Source: a virus. Taken from it: a DNA stretch of 35,397 bases. A program made the translations under genes and the position numbers. Under the pieces are notes generated by a model that was not told where the DNA came from, ran no database searches, and worked only from the letters and a program-made list of their open reading frames with translations. The stretch spans positions 1 through 35,397 of IMG/VR virus record IMGVR_UViG_3300005855_000003, one strand, 5' to 3'. Of the stretch, positions 1-7,175 are shown piece after piece; within the stretch, counting starts at the first letter, position 1; every line of letters starts with the position of its first letter.

Positions 1-69
1 GACCCCATCGCTGCTTGCATCAATTGCAACTACATTGAGGATTTGACTGCAGTGGTTGAAGAAAAATAG
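1..69 (+). CDS. 3' end of a host protein-coding gene rebuilt by the prophage (partial)
   Basis: Only the last 22 codons and the TAG stop are in the window. The frame reads DPIAACINCNYIEDLTAVVE followed by EK. The reading frame runs through the whole attL repeat and ends 6 bp beyond it, so the prophage supplies the final Lys codon and the stop. At attR the same frame ends in Gly and TGA, which must be the original terminus. The phage therefore integrates into the 3' end of a gene and restores it with one changed residue. The protein family cannot be identified from this fragment. Confidence 0.75.
   Translation, partial: DPIAACINCNYIEDLTAVVEEK
10..63. repeat. attL: attL, 54-bp prophage attachment repeat
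   Basis: These 54 bases recur perfectly at 27170-27223 in direct orientation, and identity stops at both ends (C versus G on the left, A versus G on the right). The integrase gene lies next to the other copy. Within the core TTGCA and TGCAA form a short inverted repeat around TCAAT, a possible recombinase core site. The repeat coincides with the 3' codons of a host gene rather than a tRNA. Confidence 0.95.
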
Positions 70-196
70 CCCAAAATCAGCCCAAAACCAGCCGTTTTCC
101 TAACCTTCACGCAACCCTAACCACATTTCACTGTGTCACTAAGTTGTGGGGTTGTCAAGCAGAAAATTTAAGGTTTTGCCACAAGTTTGGGGCGAT
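64..196. promoter_or_regulatory. Left prophage arm, non-coding, with probable integrase arm sites
   Basis: This stretch between attL and the end of terL has no plausible gene. It holds two 11-bp tandem units, CCCAAAATCAG and CCCAAAACCAG (70-91). GTTTTCCTAACCTTC (94-108) recurs as an exact inverted copy at 27148-27162, just inside attR. CAACCCTAACCACA (112-125) pairs in part with TGTGGGGTTG (147-156). The mirrored 15-mers next to both attachment sites look like integrase or accessory-factor arm sites; that role is inferred. Confidence 0.55.
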
Positions 197-1603
197 TTAG
201 ATTATTGTAATGTCGGCTTTGCTTGGTGAAAACTTAACCGCTTCGTAGACTGCCCAGAGTAGGGCAAAGACAGTGTCGTCGTGTTTGCCTTGCCCCGCCT
301 TAAATTTGCCGTTAGTGCGCTCTAATGCGAGCAATTCTTCTATCAGCAAGTCATGGCGGGGAATGATAATCTTGCCTTGCTCAAAAGCCAAGATTAAGAT
401 TGGAAAAGCAGCCAGTTGGGCTTCCCTCGTAGCATGCTGTAATTTGGCGGGCAACCCACGCTGCTTACACCAAGCATAGAGGTCATAAGCCTGATAAGTT
501 TCCAGCACGACCGAAGTTAGCGAATATCGGTTGGCGACTTGCATTAGCCACGCTTTAATTTCTTCAGCTACACCTGTCGGAAACACCTGCAAATCAATTA
601 CAATCAACCTTTCTTGCCCGCTTTCGGTCAAGCAGTTAGCGACGACACAACCTACCGTGCGGTCGCCGTGCTTGCTCATAGGCAGGGCTCGGTCTATAGC
701 AGCAGTAAACAGGAAGCCCACAACCTTATCGCCCAAAACTTCTTCGAGCTGCTCAATAGGCAACGGCACGGGATAGTCTCTAACCGTCGCTTCAACAACT
801 TCGGGTCTAAACACTTTTTCGCCCGCAACGCCCCATTCGTTAAGGTGATACTGCCTAAAAAGAAAATCGGGCATTTGCTTGCGCCTTTCCTCAAGCCACT
901 CCTTCGTAATGAATGGGTGCTCGTTGTAAATCTCAGCGCCGTGATAAACGAAGCGTAACCGCTCTTTCTCTGCTTCTCCGTTAACATGCTTTAGATAGAG
1001 CCTGTGCAGCAAATGCCCGTGCTCCGAAGCGGTTGAAGTAATCAACACCTTAGCGTATTCTTTCTCAGTTTGGCTCATAGCGATTTGCACAACTTCTTCG
1101 TCTTCAATCAGCGCCAATTCGTCTATGATTAGCAAGTCAGTAGCAATTCCCGCAACCGCTTCAACAGTGCACGGCACAGCCTTAATGACGCTACCGTTGC
1201 GAAACTCAACTTTATTCTGTGCAAGCGTAGCAACTTCGGCAGCAACTTGGTCGCTAACCCGACAGAATTGGCGCACATACTTGAATGTCACGCTACTTGC
1301 GTGCTTCTCGGAAGTGCTCAAAACGACGACGGTTGCGCCCATTCGTGTCAGCGCCCAATAGACCGCCACAATTGCGCTGAAAAGCGACTTACCGACCCGC
1401 TTAGGCACACAAATGACTACGGTTTTCCAGCGCGGGTCTTCAACTTCACGCAGCCAGCGCCGCTGATATGGTGTCAGCCTAACCCGTTGCTTGCGGTTAT
1501 TCTCAAACACAAACAAACAATCTTCGGCGAAATCGGCTATGGAGCGGTAGCGGGAAAAGTCAATGGCGGGGGCTTCAATCTTGACCGAGCGCTTAGCAGC
1601 CAA
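197..1603 (-). CDS. terL: Terminase large subunit (TerL), DNA-packaging ATPase/nuclease
   Basis: TerL translocates phage DNA into the prohead and cuts it at the portal. The N-terminal ATPase has a Walker A motif, VPKRVGKS, at about residues 66-73, and a Walker B motif, LLIIDE, near residue 160. The C-terminal RNase H-like nuclease has an acidic AAIDRA motif, LET, and a late KHDDTV motif. Length, about 468 residues, fits the family. A TTG at 1609 abuts the Shine-Dalgarno GGAGGTGA with no spacing, so I prefer the TTG at 1603, 6 nt away. It is transcribed leftward with the membrane-protein gene and is divergent from the portal gene, an unusual arrangement. No small terminase subunit was recognised. 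Confidence 0.93.
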   Translation of the reverse strand: MAAKRSVKIEAPAIDFSRYRSIADFAEDCLFVFENNRKQRVRLTPYQRRWLREVEDPRWKTVVICVPKRVGKSLFSAIVAVYWALTRMGATVVVLSTSEKHASSVTFKYVRQFCRVSDQVAAEVATLAQNKVEFRNGSVIKAVPCTVEAVAGIATDLLIIDELALIEDEEVVQIAMSQTEKEYAKVLITSTASEHGHLLHRLYLKHVNGEAEKERLRFVYHGAEIYNEHPFITKEWLEERRKQMPDFLFRQYHLNEWGVAGEKVFRPEVVEATVRDYPVPLPIEQLEEVLGDKVVGFLFTAAIDRALPMSKHGDRTVGCVVANCLTESGQERLIVIDLQVFPTGVAEEIKAWLMQVANRYSLTSVVLETYQAYDLYAWCKQRGLPAKLQHATREAQLAAFPILILAFEQGKIIIPRHDLLIEELLALERTNGKFKAGQGKHDDTVFALLWAVYEAVKFSPSKADITII

Positions 1604-1609
1604 ACCCAA

Positions 1610-1849
1610 TCACCTCCCTACCTCGTCGCCGCCGCTACCTTCTTCGTCAGAAGACACAGCGCCCATTTTCTCAACCTTAATGTTACCGAATTGAAGGAAT
1701 TTAAGTGGCGACGGGGCTAACAAAGCGATAGCCGCTATAGTCGCTGACAACGCCACGCCGTCAACCCCTTTCCAAAGCGCAAGCGCTTCCAGCCCGACGA
1801 TAGCAGTAATTGCATAAATTAGCACAAATAATTTCGCCCGCTCACTCAT
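1610..1849 (-). CDS. Small two-helix membrane protein, holin candidate
   Basis: The protein has 79 residues, with hydrophobic helices at about residues 6-24 and 28-46 joined by a short turn (WKGVDG) and a polar, acidic, Gly-rich C-terminal tail. Size and topology suit a small class II-type holin, but no family signature is visible. It occupies the position upstream of terL where a small terminase often lies, yet its hydrophobicity argues against that role. Its stop codon overlaps the terL ribosome-binding site, so the two genes are translationally coupled. The start has GGTGA 7 nt upstream and a CAAGTG box in front of that. Confidence 0.7.
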   Translation of the reverse strand: MSERAKLFVLIYAITAIVGLEALALWKGVDGVALSATIAAIALLAPSPLKFLQFGNIKVEKMGAVSSDEEGSGGDEVGR

Positions 1850-1866
1850 TCGCTAATCACCAATCT

Positions 1867-1872
1867 CACTTG
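1867..1872 (-). promoter_or_regulatory. CAAGTG box before membrane-protein/terL genes
   Basis: On the minus strand CAAGTG-AGATT-GGTGA precedes the ATG of the small membrane protein, 23 nt from the first base of the box to the start. It is one of twelve phage copies. Confidence 0.6.
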
Positions 1873-1874
1873 GG

Positions 1875-1890
1875 CAAGTGTGGATGGTGA
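1875..1890 (+). promoter_or_regulatory. CAAGTG box and Shine-Dalgarno before portal
   Basis: CAAGTG-TGGAT-GGTGA ends 5 nt before the portal ATG. The box begins 21 nt upstream of the start codon, within the 21-26 nt range seen at all twelve copies. Confidence 0.65.
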
Positions 1891-1895
1891 TTAGC

Positions 1896-3824
1896 ATGTT
1901 GAAGAAGTTGCGGGAATTAGTGCAAAAGTGGCTTTACAGAGACGCAGCAGGGGAAGTCTACTTCGTTGAAACCGACACACCTAAAAGCCCACTTACAGAC
2001 ATTATCCGCAATCCTATCGTGCGGGCTGCCTTAAGCCGAATTAGCAATTCCGCCGCTTCAGTGCCATTGTTGGTCTACAACGGCGAATTTGAATTGAGCG
2101 AAGACGACCCAAACTTCGGGCACTTAGCGAAATCAGTCGCCGTCGGGCTTAACAACAACGACTTTACCGCCACGACCGTAACCGACCTAATCGTCTTCGG
2201 AAACTCCTACTGGCTTATCCGCAAAGTCGGTCGACGATTTTTGGGGCTTGACTACATCCATCCGAGCAACATTAGTTTCAGCCTTGACGGGAAAGAAGCC
2301 CAACTCATGACTGCCGACCGAGTTGTGACCGTTTCGGTAGACGATATCGCGCACTTCAAATTGCCCGACCCGACCGACCCTAAAGCCTTAGGCTTATCGC
2401 TTCTTTACTCCATTCAAAACGCTGTCACGCTTATCAACGAATGCGACCGCCTGTTAGCCGAGTATCTCTTTCACGGCGCACAACCCTTAACCATTCTAAT
2501 CACTAAGTCTTCATTACCCGAAGCGACGAAACAACGCATTATTGAGCGCATTCAAAGTAGGCACGGGCGGGGGCAAAGGTTTAAGTGGCTTTTGCTTGAA
2601 GGCTCTGACTATGACACGAAGACGATAGACACTTCCTTTAAGGCGGGCGACTTGGTTGAAATGCGCCGCATCCTGCGAGAAGAAATCTTAGCCTGTCTCA
2701 ATGTGCCACCCGCTGTCGTCGGGATTTATGAGTATGCTAACTATGCCAACGCAAGGGAGCAAACAAAAATTTTCTGGCGGGAAACCATAATCCCGCTACT
2801 TAGATTAACTGAGGAAACCCTTAACACTCAATTCTTCCCGAAGGTCAACCCGCAACTTTGGTGCGCCTACGACCTTAGTCAAGTTGAAGCGCTCAAAGAA
2901 AACATTGCCGAAGTCGCTAATTCGCTCGGCAATCTTGTTGACAGAGGCATTATCACCATTAACGAAGCCCGTGAAGTGTTAGGTTTCCAAGACCCGCTGC
3001 CGTGGGGCGATAGTTGGTGGGGCAACCTCAATATCGTGCCTATCGCACAGCAAAAGCCACAACAAACCAAATCGGGCGACGAATTGATTGTCGTCACCAA
3101 GCGAATTCCCCGCACTTACAAAGAAATGTGGCTCAAATTCTTGCGGTTGCACGATAGATATGAGCGCCATGTGCGTGAAGCCGTCAAGGATTACGCTCAA
3201 TCGTTGCGCCGACGCCTTAAATCCGACCTTAACGCCTACTTCCGCAAAGACATAACTGACTTTCTCTTTAACCTTGAAGAAGAAGCAGAGGAATTGGCGA
3301 AAGTTTTGTTGCCCGCCTTAGAGGATATTCTCCGAGACACGCCTAAAGCCTTTGAAGTTGAAGTAGACCCGATAATCTATAACGCCAAAGTTAAGGCTCG
3401 GCTAATGACCTTCAAGCGCCGAATTCGCTGGATTACCGAGACGACTTGGGAGCAACTTAGGCAAAAACTTGGCGACGCTCTGGCTGAAGGTGGCGGTTGG
3501 AGCGACCTAATCGGGGCGGTTGAAGAAGTTTTGGGCGACCTTGAAACTTGGCGTGCCGAGAGAATTGCCCGCACTGAGACGACTGCAGCGCTTAACATGG
3601 GCTATGAGGAAAGCCTTCGTGCTGTAGGCGTTAAACGCAAAATGTGGGTTACCGCCCACGATGAAAGGGTTAGAGAGAGCCACCAACAAATGGAAGGCGT
3701 CGTCGTTGATTTAGACGACTACTTCGTGCTGCCTTCGGGCGCAAGGCTTCGGTTTCCCTGCGACCCGGAAGGTCAACCCGAAGAAGTTATCAATTGCAGG
3801 TGCACAATCGTGCCCGTAGACTAG
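1896..3824 (+). CDS. Portal protein fused to a MuF/SPP1 gp7-like minor head domain
   Basis: The portal is the dodecameric ring at the capsid vertex through which DNA enters and leaves. The N-terminal ~380 residues look like an HK97-type portal (for example GNSYWLIRK, then LGLSLLYS and ILACLNVPPAVVG). The C-terminal ~250 residues match the MuF minor head family, with ARTETTAALNMGYEES, DERVRESHQQMEG, and the typical ending EEVINCRCT. The two functions are usually separate genes, so this is a fusion. I chose the ATG at 1896 because GGTGA lies 5 nt upstream; a GTG at 1878 would fall inside the CAAGTG box. The protein has 642 residues. It heads the rightward morphogenesis block. Confidence 0.9.
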   Translation: MLKKLRELVQKWLYRDAAGEVYFVETDTPKSPLTDIIRNPIVRAALSRISNSAASVPLLVYNGEFELSEDDPNFGHLAKSVAVGLNNNDFTATTVTDLIVFGNSYWLIRKVGRRFLGLDYIHPSNISFSLDGKEAQLMTADRVVTVSVDDIAHFKLPDPTDPKALGLSLLYSIQNAVTLINECDRLLAEYLFHGAQPLTILITKSSLPEATKQRIIERIQSRHGRGQRFKWLLLEGSDYDTKTIDTSFKAGDLVEMRRILREEILACLNVPPAVVGIYEYANYANAREQTKIFWRETIIPLLRLTEETLNTQFFPKVNPQLWCAYDLSQVEALKENIAEVANSLGNLVDRGIITINEAREVLGFQDPLPWGDSWWGNLNIVPIAQQKPQQTKSGDELIVVTKRIPRTYKEMWLKFLRLHDRYERHVREAVKDYAQSLRRRLKSDLNAYFRKDITDFLFNLEEEAEELAKVLLPALEDILRDTPKAFEVEVDPIIYNAKVKARLMTFKRRIRWITETTWEQLRQKLGDALAEGGGWSDLIGAVEEVLGDLETWRAERIARTETTAALNMGYEESLRAVGVKRKMWVTAHDERVRESHQQMEGVVVDLDDYFVLPSGARLRFPCDPEGQPEEVINCRCTIVPVD

Positions 3825-3850
3825 GCTTGTTGATTTGGTTGGGCGACGAC

Positions 3851-3866
3851 GAAGTGCGAATGGTGG
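3851..3866 (+). promoter_or_regulatory. Degenerate CAAGTG-type box before the tRNA-like element
   Basis: GAAGTG-CGAAT-GGTGG matches the phage upstream motif except for its first base. A GTG codon 26 nt downstream opens a 26-codon frame (3877-3957, VLTTLKPKVAGVGSG then CNSRRLHLVQV) that could be a tiny gene; it overlaps the tRNA-like element and is otherwise unsupported. Confidence 0.3.
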
Positions 3867-3943
3867 GGGCGACGCAGTGTTGACGACGCTTAAGCCCAAA
3901 GTGGCTGGCGTCGGAAGCGGGTGCAACTCCCGCCGCCTCCACC
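3865..3943 (+). ncRNA. tRNA-like element resembling the tRNA-like domain of tmRNA
   Basis: GGGGGCG (3865-3871) pairs over 7 bp, with one G-U, with CGCCTCC (3934-3940). Directly inside the 3' strand is a T-arm, GCGGG/CCCGC, around the 7-nt loop TGCAACT, giving a 12-bp coaxial stack followed by ACC. The D-arm position is an unpaired stretch containing GTGTTGACGACG. Next comes a helix CGACGC/GCGTCG enclosing AGCC/GGCT and the loop CAAAGT. A stemless D-loop followed by a long helix is tmRNA-like, and the 3' sequence AACTCCCGCC is typical of tmRNA ends. There is no canonical anticodon arm, the loop has G instead of T at the second position, and CCA is not completed. It could be a degraded tmRNA relic or a new mini-RNA. 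Confidence 0.4.
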
Positions 3944-3948
3944 TTGTG

Positions 3949-3965
3949 CAAGTGTGAATGGTGGG
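3949..3965 (+). promoter_or_regulatory. CAAGTG box and Shine-Dalgarno before prohead protease
   Basis: CAAGTG-TGAAT-GGTGG stands 22 nt (first base) upstream of the ATG at 3971. It overlaps the 3' edge of the flanking intergenic RNA-like element by a few bases only. Confidence 0.6.
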
Positions 3966-3970
3966 TAGGC

Positions 3971-4933
3971 ATGAAAGACATGCTCTATTTGGTCACAAGG
4001 CAAATTGAAACCGATAGCGGGGAAATCTACTCGGGCGTAGCAACAACGGCAGTTAAAGACAGGCTCAACGAAATCGTCAACCCGAAGGGCTGCATTAACC
4101 TTAATGACTACCTTGCTAACCCTGTGCTCCTTTGGCAACACGACCCTAACCGCCCGATAGGCAAAGTCGTCAACATTGAAATCTCCGACGACGCCATTAA
4201 GGTTGACTTCGTTTTCGCTTCCACGCAGTTTGCGCAAGAAATTAAGCAACTCGTTGACGAAGGCATTGTTAGAGGTCTTAGCATTGGCTTCATTCCGAGA
4301 CGGGTTGAAGGTAACACATATGAGGAATGGGAGTGGATTGAAACCTCGGTTGTGACACTCCCAGCAAATCCGCAAGCATTAATTCGAAAGGAGAGTGATA
4401 GCCACATGGAGTTAGTGAAGAAAGGCATTGTGCCTGACAATGACGCAGAATTTCCGCTCTATGAGGATTTTGAGCGGGAGTGGGATGCGGATGAAAGCGA
4501 GAAAAGGTGGCGCAAGTATGTTGGCGTTGAAACTAACGAGGATTTGCAAGACAAGGAAAAGCAGCGCCGCTACGCAAAGCGATTTTTCTGGGCTGACGAC
4601 GAAGCATTAGACAACTTCGGCGCTTACAAACTCCCGCATGTTGATATTGTAGACGGGAAGCCTTACGCGATTTGGCGTGGCGTCGTGGCTGCTATGGCTG
4701 CGTTGCTTGGCGCACGAGGCGGTGTTGACATTCCCGAAGCGGATAGAGAAAAAGTCTATCGGGCGATTGCCAAGTATTACAAGAAGGCGGATAAAGAGCC
4801 ACCTGAGTTTCGGTCTTACACGCCTGAGGAATTGGAGTGGCTTGAAGCGTGTGGGTGGGAAAACCCGCTAAGTTACATTCGCAAGTCGCTTGAGCAATTG
4901 CGCCGAGAGTTAGAAAAAGCGCTTTGCAAGTGA
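3971..4933 (+). CDS. HK97-family prohead maturation protease with C-terminal extension
   Basis: This serine protease cleaves scaffold and capsid N-termini during head maturation. Residues ~1-145 fit the Caudovirales prohead protease fold: the His in LLWQHDP, the Ser in RGLSIGF, and the final strand VVTLPANPQALI. Residues ~180-270 form a second module (YKLPHVDIVDGKPYAIWRG, then AAMAALLGARGGVDIP) found in many phage proteases; it may serve as scaffold. The ATG at 3971 is chosen because GGTGG lies just upstream; translation from a TTG at 3944 would read through the CAAGTG box. The stop codon overlaps the next CAAGTG box, and the capsid gene follows 19 bp later. Confidence 0.87.
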   Translation: MKDMLYLVTRQIETDSGEIYSGVATTAVKDRLNEIVNPKGCINLNDYLANPVLLWQHDPNRPIGKVVNIEISDDAIKVDFVFASTQFAQEIKQLVDEGIVRGLSIGFIPRRVEGNTYEEWEWIETSVVTLPANPQALIRKESDSHMELVKKGIVPDNDAEFPLYEDFEREWDADESEKRWRKYVGVETNEDLQDKEKQRRYAKRFFWADDEALDNFGAYKLPHVDIVDGKPYAIWRGVVAAMAALLGARGGVDIPEADREKVYRAIAKYYKKADKEPPEFRSYTPEELEWLEACGWENPLSYIRKSLEQLRRELEKALCK

Positions 4934-4944
4934 ATTAGGAGGTG
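4927..4944 (+). promoter_or_regulatory. CAAGTG box and GGAGGTG before major capsid gene
   Basis: CAAGTG-AATTA-GGAGGTG begins 26 nt upstream of the capsid ATG. The protease TGA stop sits inside the box. Confidence 0.55.
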
Positions 4945-4952
4945 CTTAACGC

Positions 4953-6131
4953 ATGAAAGAAGTGCTTCAGGAAGTTGAAAAGACGCTTAGTGTCGTTTCT
5001 AACATTGCAGACAAAGTTGCAGCGACCGAGCGCTTAGTTAAGGCGCTTGAAGAGCGTGTCGCCAATGTTGAAGAAGTTTTATCTAAAGGTGTCGTCGGGC
5101 GTGCCCGCATTGAGGTTGAAGGTAAGACCGCACAGGAAAAGTTTGAAAACTTCTTGCTTATGCGGGCGACCGACGAGCAAACTGCTAAGTGGCAAGACCT
5201 TGCCGACGCCTACACTGTCTTTGCTTCAATCCGCAGGTTGCGCCACTTGCCCACTGAGGGTTGGTTGGAGCGCCGATTTGTTGAAATCACTAAGGCAGTC
5301 ACTGGCAGCGACCTTGTTAACTACATTCCCACCACATTCTCTAACCGGGTGTTGCAACTCATTAGGTTGCAGCCGAGCCTTGCCCAAATTTTGCCCCAAG
5401 TTGACATGCCGAGCCAAACCTACAAAATCCCTCTGTCTATCAGCGGGATTAGCGTCGTCTATGTTGCGCCTGCGACTTCAATCACTCTCAGCAACGCTTC
5501 GGCGCAAGGATTGACGCTTGACGCTAAGAAGTTAGCTGCGGGCGTTGAAGTCGCCGACGAAGTTACCGAGGATAGCATTGTAGCGATTATGCCCGAGTTT
5601 CAGGCAGCGTTGGCGCAAGCCTTTGCTGAGGCACTGGAAAACGCTATCCTGAAAGGCGACACTTCCAGCGACGACCCGCTGCTTAAGGTTTGGGATGGGA
5701 TTTTGAAGGGCGCACACTCTATTGACATTGGCACTTTCGCTGCCAATCACATTCAGCAAGCGTGCGCTGCTATGGGCAAGTTGGGCGTCAACCCTAACGA
5801 AGTCGTTGTCGTCGTTAACCCCGCTAAGTTTGCTGAAATAGTCGGTTGGGATGAGGTTAGCACAGTTGACAAGTATGGCGCTCAGGCGACTATCCTGACT
5901 GGCGAATTGGCTAAGGTTTACGGGAAGCCTGTCGTCGTCAGCGCCTTCGTGCCCGCTTCCGTGCACGCCTTAGTCTTCAACCGCCGAGCATTTCTGTTGG
6001 GTGTCAGGCGTGGGTTGCGTGTTGAAACCCAGCGGGATATTGTCAAGCAGACCGACATTTTGGTGACTACAATGCGGGCTGACTTCATTGGCGTGCCCTA
6101 CGACGAGCACTCTGCAGTGAAGTTGGTCTGA
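4953..6131 (+). CDS. HK97-fold major capsid protein
   Basis: The 392-residue protein builds the icosahedral shell. Residues ~1-50 form an amphipathic coiled coil (EVEKTLSVVSNIADK, LVKALEERVANVEEVL), the delta or scaffold region normally removed by the protease. The body has family features: YIPTTFSNRVLQLI, PSQTYKIPLS, a central ALAQAFAEALENAILKG helix, and a C-terminal VETQRDIVKQTDILVTTMR that completes the P domain. The start has a strong GGAGGTG 9 nt upstream. Its place right after portal and protease is the standard head order, and a strong terminator follows. Confidence 0.92.
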   Translation: MKEVLQEVEKTLSVVSNIADKVAATERLVKALEERVANVEEVLSKGVVGRARIEVEGKTAQEKFENFLLMRATDEQTAKWQDLADAYTVFASIRRLRHLPTEGWLERRFVEITKAVTGSDLVNYIPTTFSNRVLQLIRLQPSLAQILPQVDMPSQTYKIPLSISGISVVYVAPATSITLSNASAQGLTLDAKKLAAGVEVADEVTEDSIVAIMPEFQAALAQAFAEALENAILKGDTSSDDPLLKVWDGILKGAHSIDIGTFAANHIQQACAAMGKLGVNPNEVVVVVNPAKFAEIVGWDEVSTVDKYGAQATILTGELAKVYGKPVVVSAFVPASVHALVFNRRAFLLGVRRGLRVETQRDIVKQTDILVTTMRADFIGVPYDEHSAVKLV

Positions 6132-6147
6132 AACTAAGGTAGACAGC

Positions 6148-6192
6148 GCAGGGGCGGGGGTCTAACCGCTCCCCGCCTCTGCTTTTTATTTT
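6148..6192 (+). terminator. Rho-independent terminator after the capsid gene
   Basis: GCAGGGGCGGGG (6148-6159) pairs with CCCCGCCTCTGC (6171-6182) over 12 bp, with one G-U, and is followed at once by TTTTTATTTT. It would separate the head operon from the connector/tail genes, which then need their own promoter in the next 500 bp. Confidence 0.9.
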
Positions 6193-6289
6193 GCGAAATC
6201 TAAGCCAGCCAACCTTACCCTGCCCGCCCCACTGCGTTATCCCGCCTCGGTCGGCGCGGATAGGCGAATTCACTTCGTTGCCCCGCCAC

Positions 6290-6315
6290 ATCGAATTTAT
6301 TTGAATAAATTCAAT
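6290..6315. promoter_or_regulatory. 26-bp AT-rich palindrome, copy 1
   Basis: The arms are ATCGAATTTATT and AATAAATTCAAT around a TG centre, with one arm mismatch. Near-identical copies lie at 21326-21351 and 25072-25097. Read on the minus strand this copy has GGCTCGG just upstream, as copy 3 has on the plus strand. A dimeric regulator site is the likeliest role. Confidence 0.65.
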
Positions 6316-6390
6316 CCCGAGCCCGACTTTATCTACGGGGCACACCCAACCCTCAAAACTTCAGTGACTAAAAGTCTCTTTAAGGTTAAA

Positions 6391-6410
6391 GTCTTTGTCA
6401 TGACAAAGAC
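6391..6410. promoter_or_regulatory. Perfect 20-bp palindrome with GTCATGAC core
   Basis: GTCTTTGTCATGACAAAGAC is its own reverse complement. The core GTCATGAC also centres a perfect 22-bp palindrome at 24916-24937, and both are preceded by TTAAAGT. This suggests an operator for a dimeric phage regulator; the regulator is not identified. Confidence 0.6.
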
Positions 6411-6467
6411 CTCGCGATTTGGGAAAAAGTTGGTAACTCAAATTATCTATTTTTGCCACACACCACA

Positions 6468-6564
6468 TAGGGTTGTATATTACAAAATCCGCCAAAATGC
6501 GGGCAAAATCGCCCAAAATAGCGTCAAAATCGGGTGGGGTTTCGCTTCAGAAATCTACAACCTT
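6468..6564. repeat. Phased CAAAAT box array flanked by inverted GGTTGTA elements
   Basis: CAAAAT begins at 6483, 6493, 6504, 6514 and 6525, spacings of 10, 11, 10 and 11 bp, so all five boxes face one side of the helix. TAGGGTTGTATAT (6468-6480) lies to the left and an inverted relative, AAATCTACAACCTT (6551-6564), to the right. TAGGGTTGTATAT recurs at 24759-24771. In-phase A-tracts bend DNA and are typical of initiator or activator binding regions. A replication origin or the promoter of the connector/tail operon is plausible. From 6193 to 6719 I see no gene. Confidence 0.6.
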
Positions 6565-6697
6565 ACCTACTTCGTAAAAAGTGATATGGAAACTCAATTT
6601 GGATGACAAAGCATGTTTTTGGCAAGGCGTTATGTAAATTTTTTGTGGGGGCACAACCTTAGCTTGCTCTAACCTTCTGAGAATTTCCGAGTAGTAG

Positions 6698-6713
6698 CAA
6701 GTGTGCATGGTGA
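6698..6713 (+). promoter_or_regulatory. CAAGTG box and Shine-Dalgarno before first connector gene
   Basis: CAAGTG-TGCAT-GGTGA begins 22 nt upstream of the ATG at 6720, after more than 500 bp of non-coding DNA. Confidence 0.65.
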
Positions 6714-6719
6714 AGCTGA

Positions 6720-7175
6720 ATGAGCATCAAAACCTACTTCAAGTATCTTGTTAGCAAAGTGACGGGCAATAAAGAAGAAGTGCTCAAATCCGTCGCCGAG
6801 TTAGTCTTCAAGGGCTCAATCAAGCAAGCCATGCTGCTTGACTTCAACCTATATGCGGTTAGCGCCAAAGTGCACATTCTTAACAGCGTCATAGCAAAGA
6901 AGCCTTTCCCGCCAGCGGGCGTCAAGCATTTGCTTACTACATGGGGGCACACCTTCTTTTGCTTCTACTCTGTCAACAACGCCGTCAAGTTACCTGATGA
7001 AACCTTCATTATCTTAGCCCGCCAATTTTTCATTTCCAACGCCATTCAAGTCAATGTCTATTTGTGCGTAGCACCAAAGGAAGTCTATCAGGCATTCAAG
7101 TCAGAAGTTAGCGATGGGTTTGACGAATTTGAAGACTTGGCTGAAAAACTTAAGCGTGAGGTGAAGCCGCAATGA
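6720..7175 (+). CDS. Uncharacterised phage protein in the head-tail connector cluster
   Basis: The 151-residue protein is not recognised. It has no signal peptide or clear membrane helix; its centre is rich in aromatic and aliphatic residues (HTFFCFYSVNNAVKLP, QFFISNAIQVNVYL) and its C-terminus is charged (EFEDLAEKLKREVKPQ). It overlaps the next gene by four bases (ATGA), so it is translationally coupled to the connector genes. It starts a new unit after the capsid terminator, behind a CAAGTG box. A head-decoration, connector or moron role is possible. Confidence 0.75.
   Translation: MSIKTYFKYLVSKVTGNKEEVLKSVAELVFKGSIKQAMLLDFNLYAVSAKVHILNSVIAKKPFPPAGVKHLLTTWGHTFFCFYSVNNAVKLPDETFIILARQFFISNAIQVNVYLCVAPKEVYQAFKSEVSDGFDEFEDLAEKLKREVKPQ

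Larger units (their letters stand above)
1850..1895. promoter_or_regulatory. Symmetric divergent control region between membrane-protein/terL and portal genes
   Basis: This 46-bp spacer is nearly palindromic. GCTAATCACC at its left end pairs with GGTGATTAGC at its right end, and CACTTG pairs with CAAGTG across a GG centre. Both divergent genes thus have the same upstream layout: CAAGTG, five bases, GGTGA, a short spacer, ATG. Transcripts crossing it could form a hairpin hiding both ribosome-binding sites; that consequence is inferred. Confidence 0.6.

Noticed and set aside
3865-3943. Canonical tRNA gene
   Set aside because: Acceptor and T-arm fit, but there is no 5-bp/7-nt anticodon arm and no D-stem, so it is reported only as tRNA-like.
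6301-6606. 101-codon open frame on the plus strand
   Set aside because: It runs through the AT palindrome, the 20-bp palindrome and the CAAAAT array, has no ribosome-binding site, and its amino-acid content reflects repeats.
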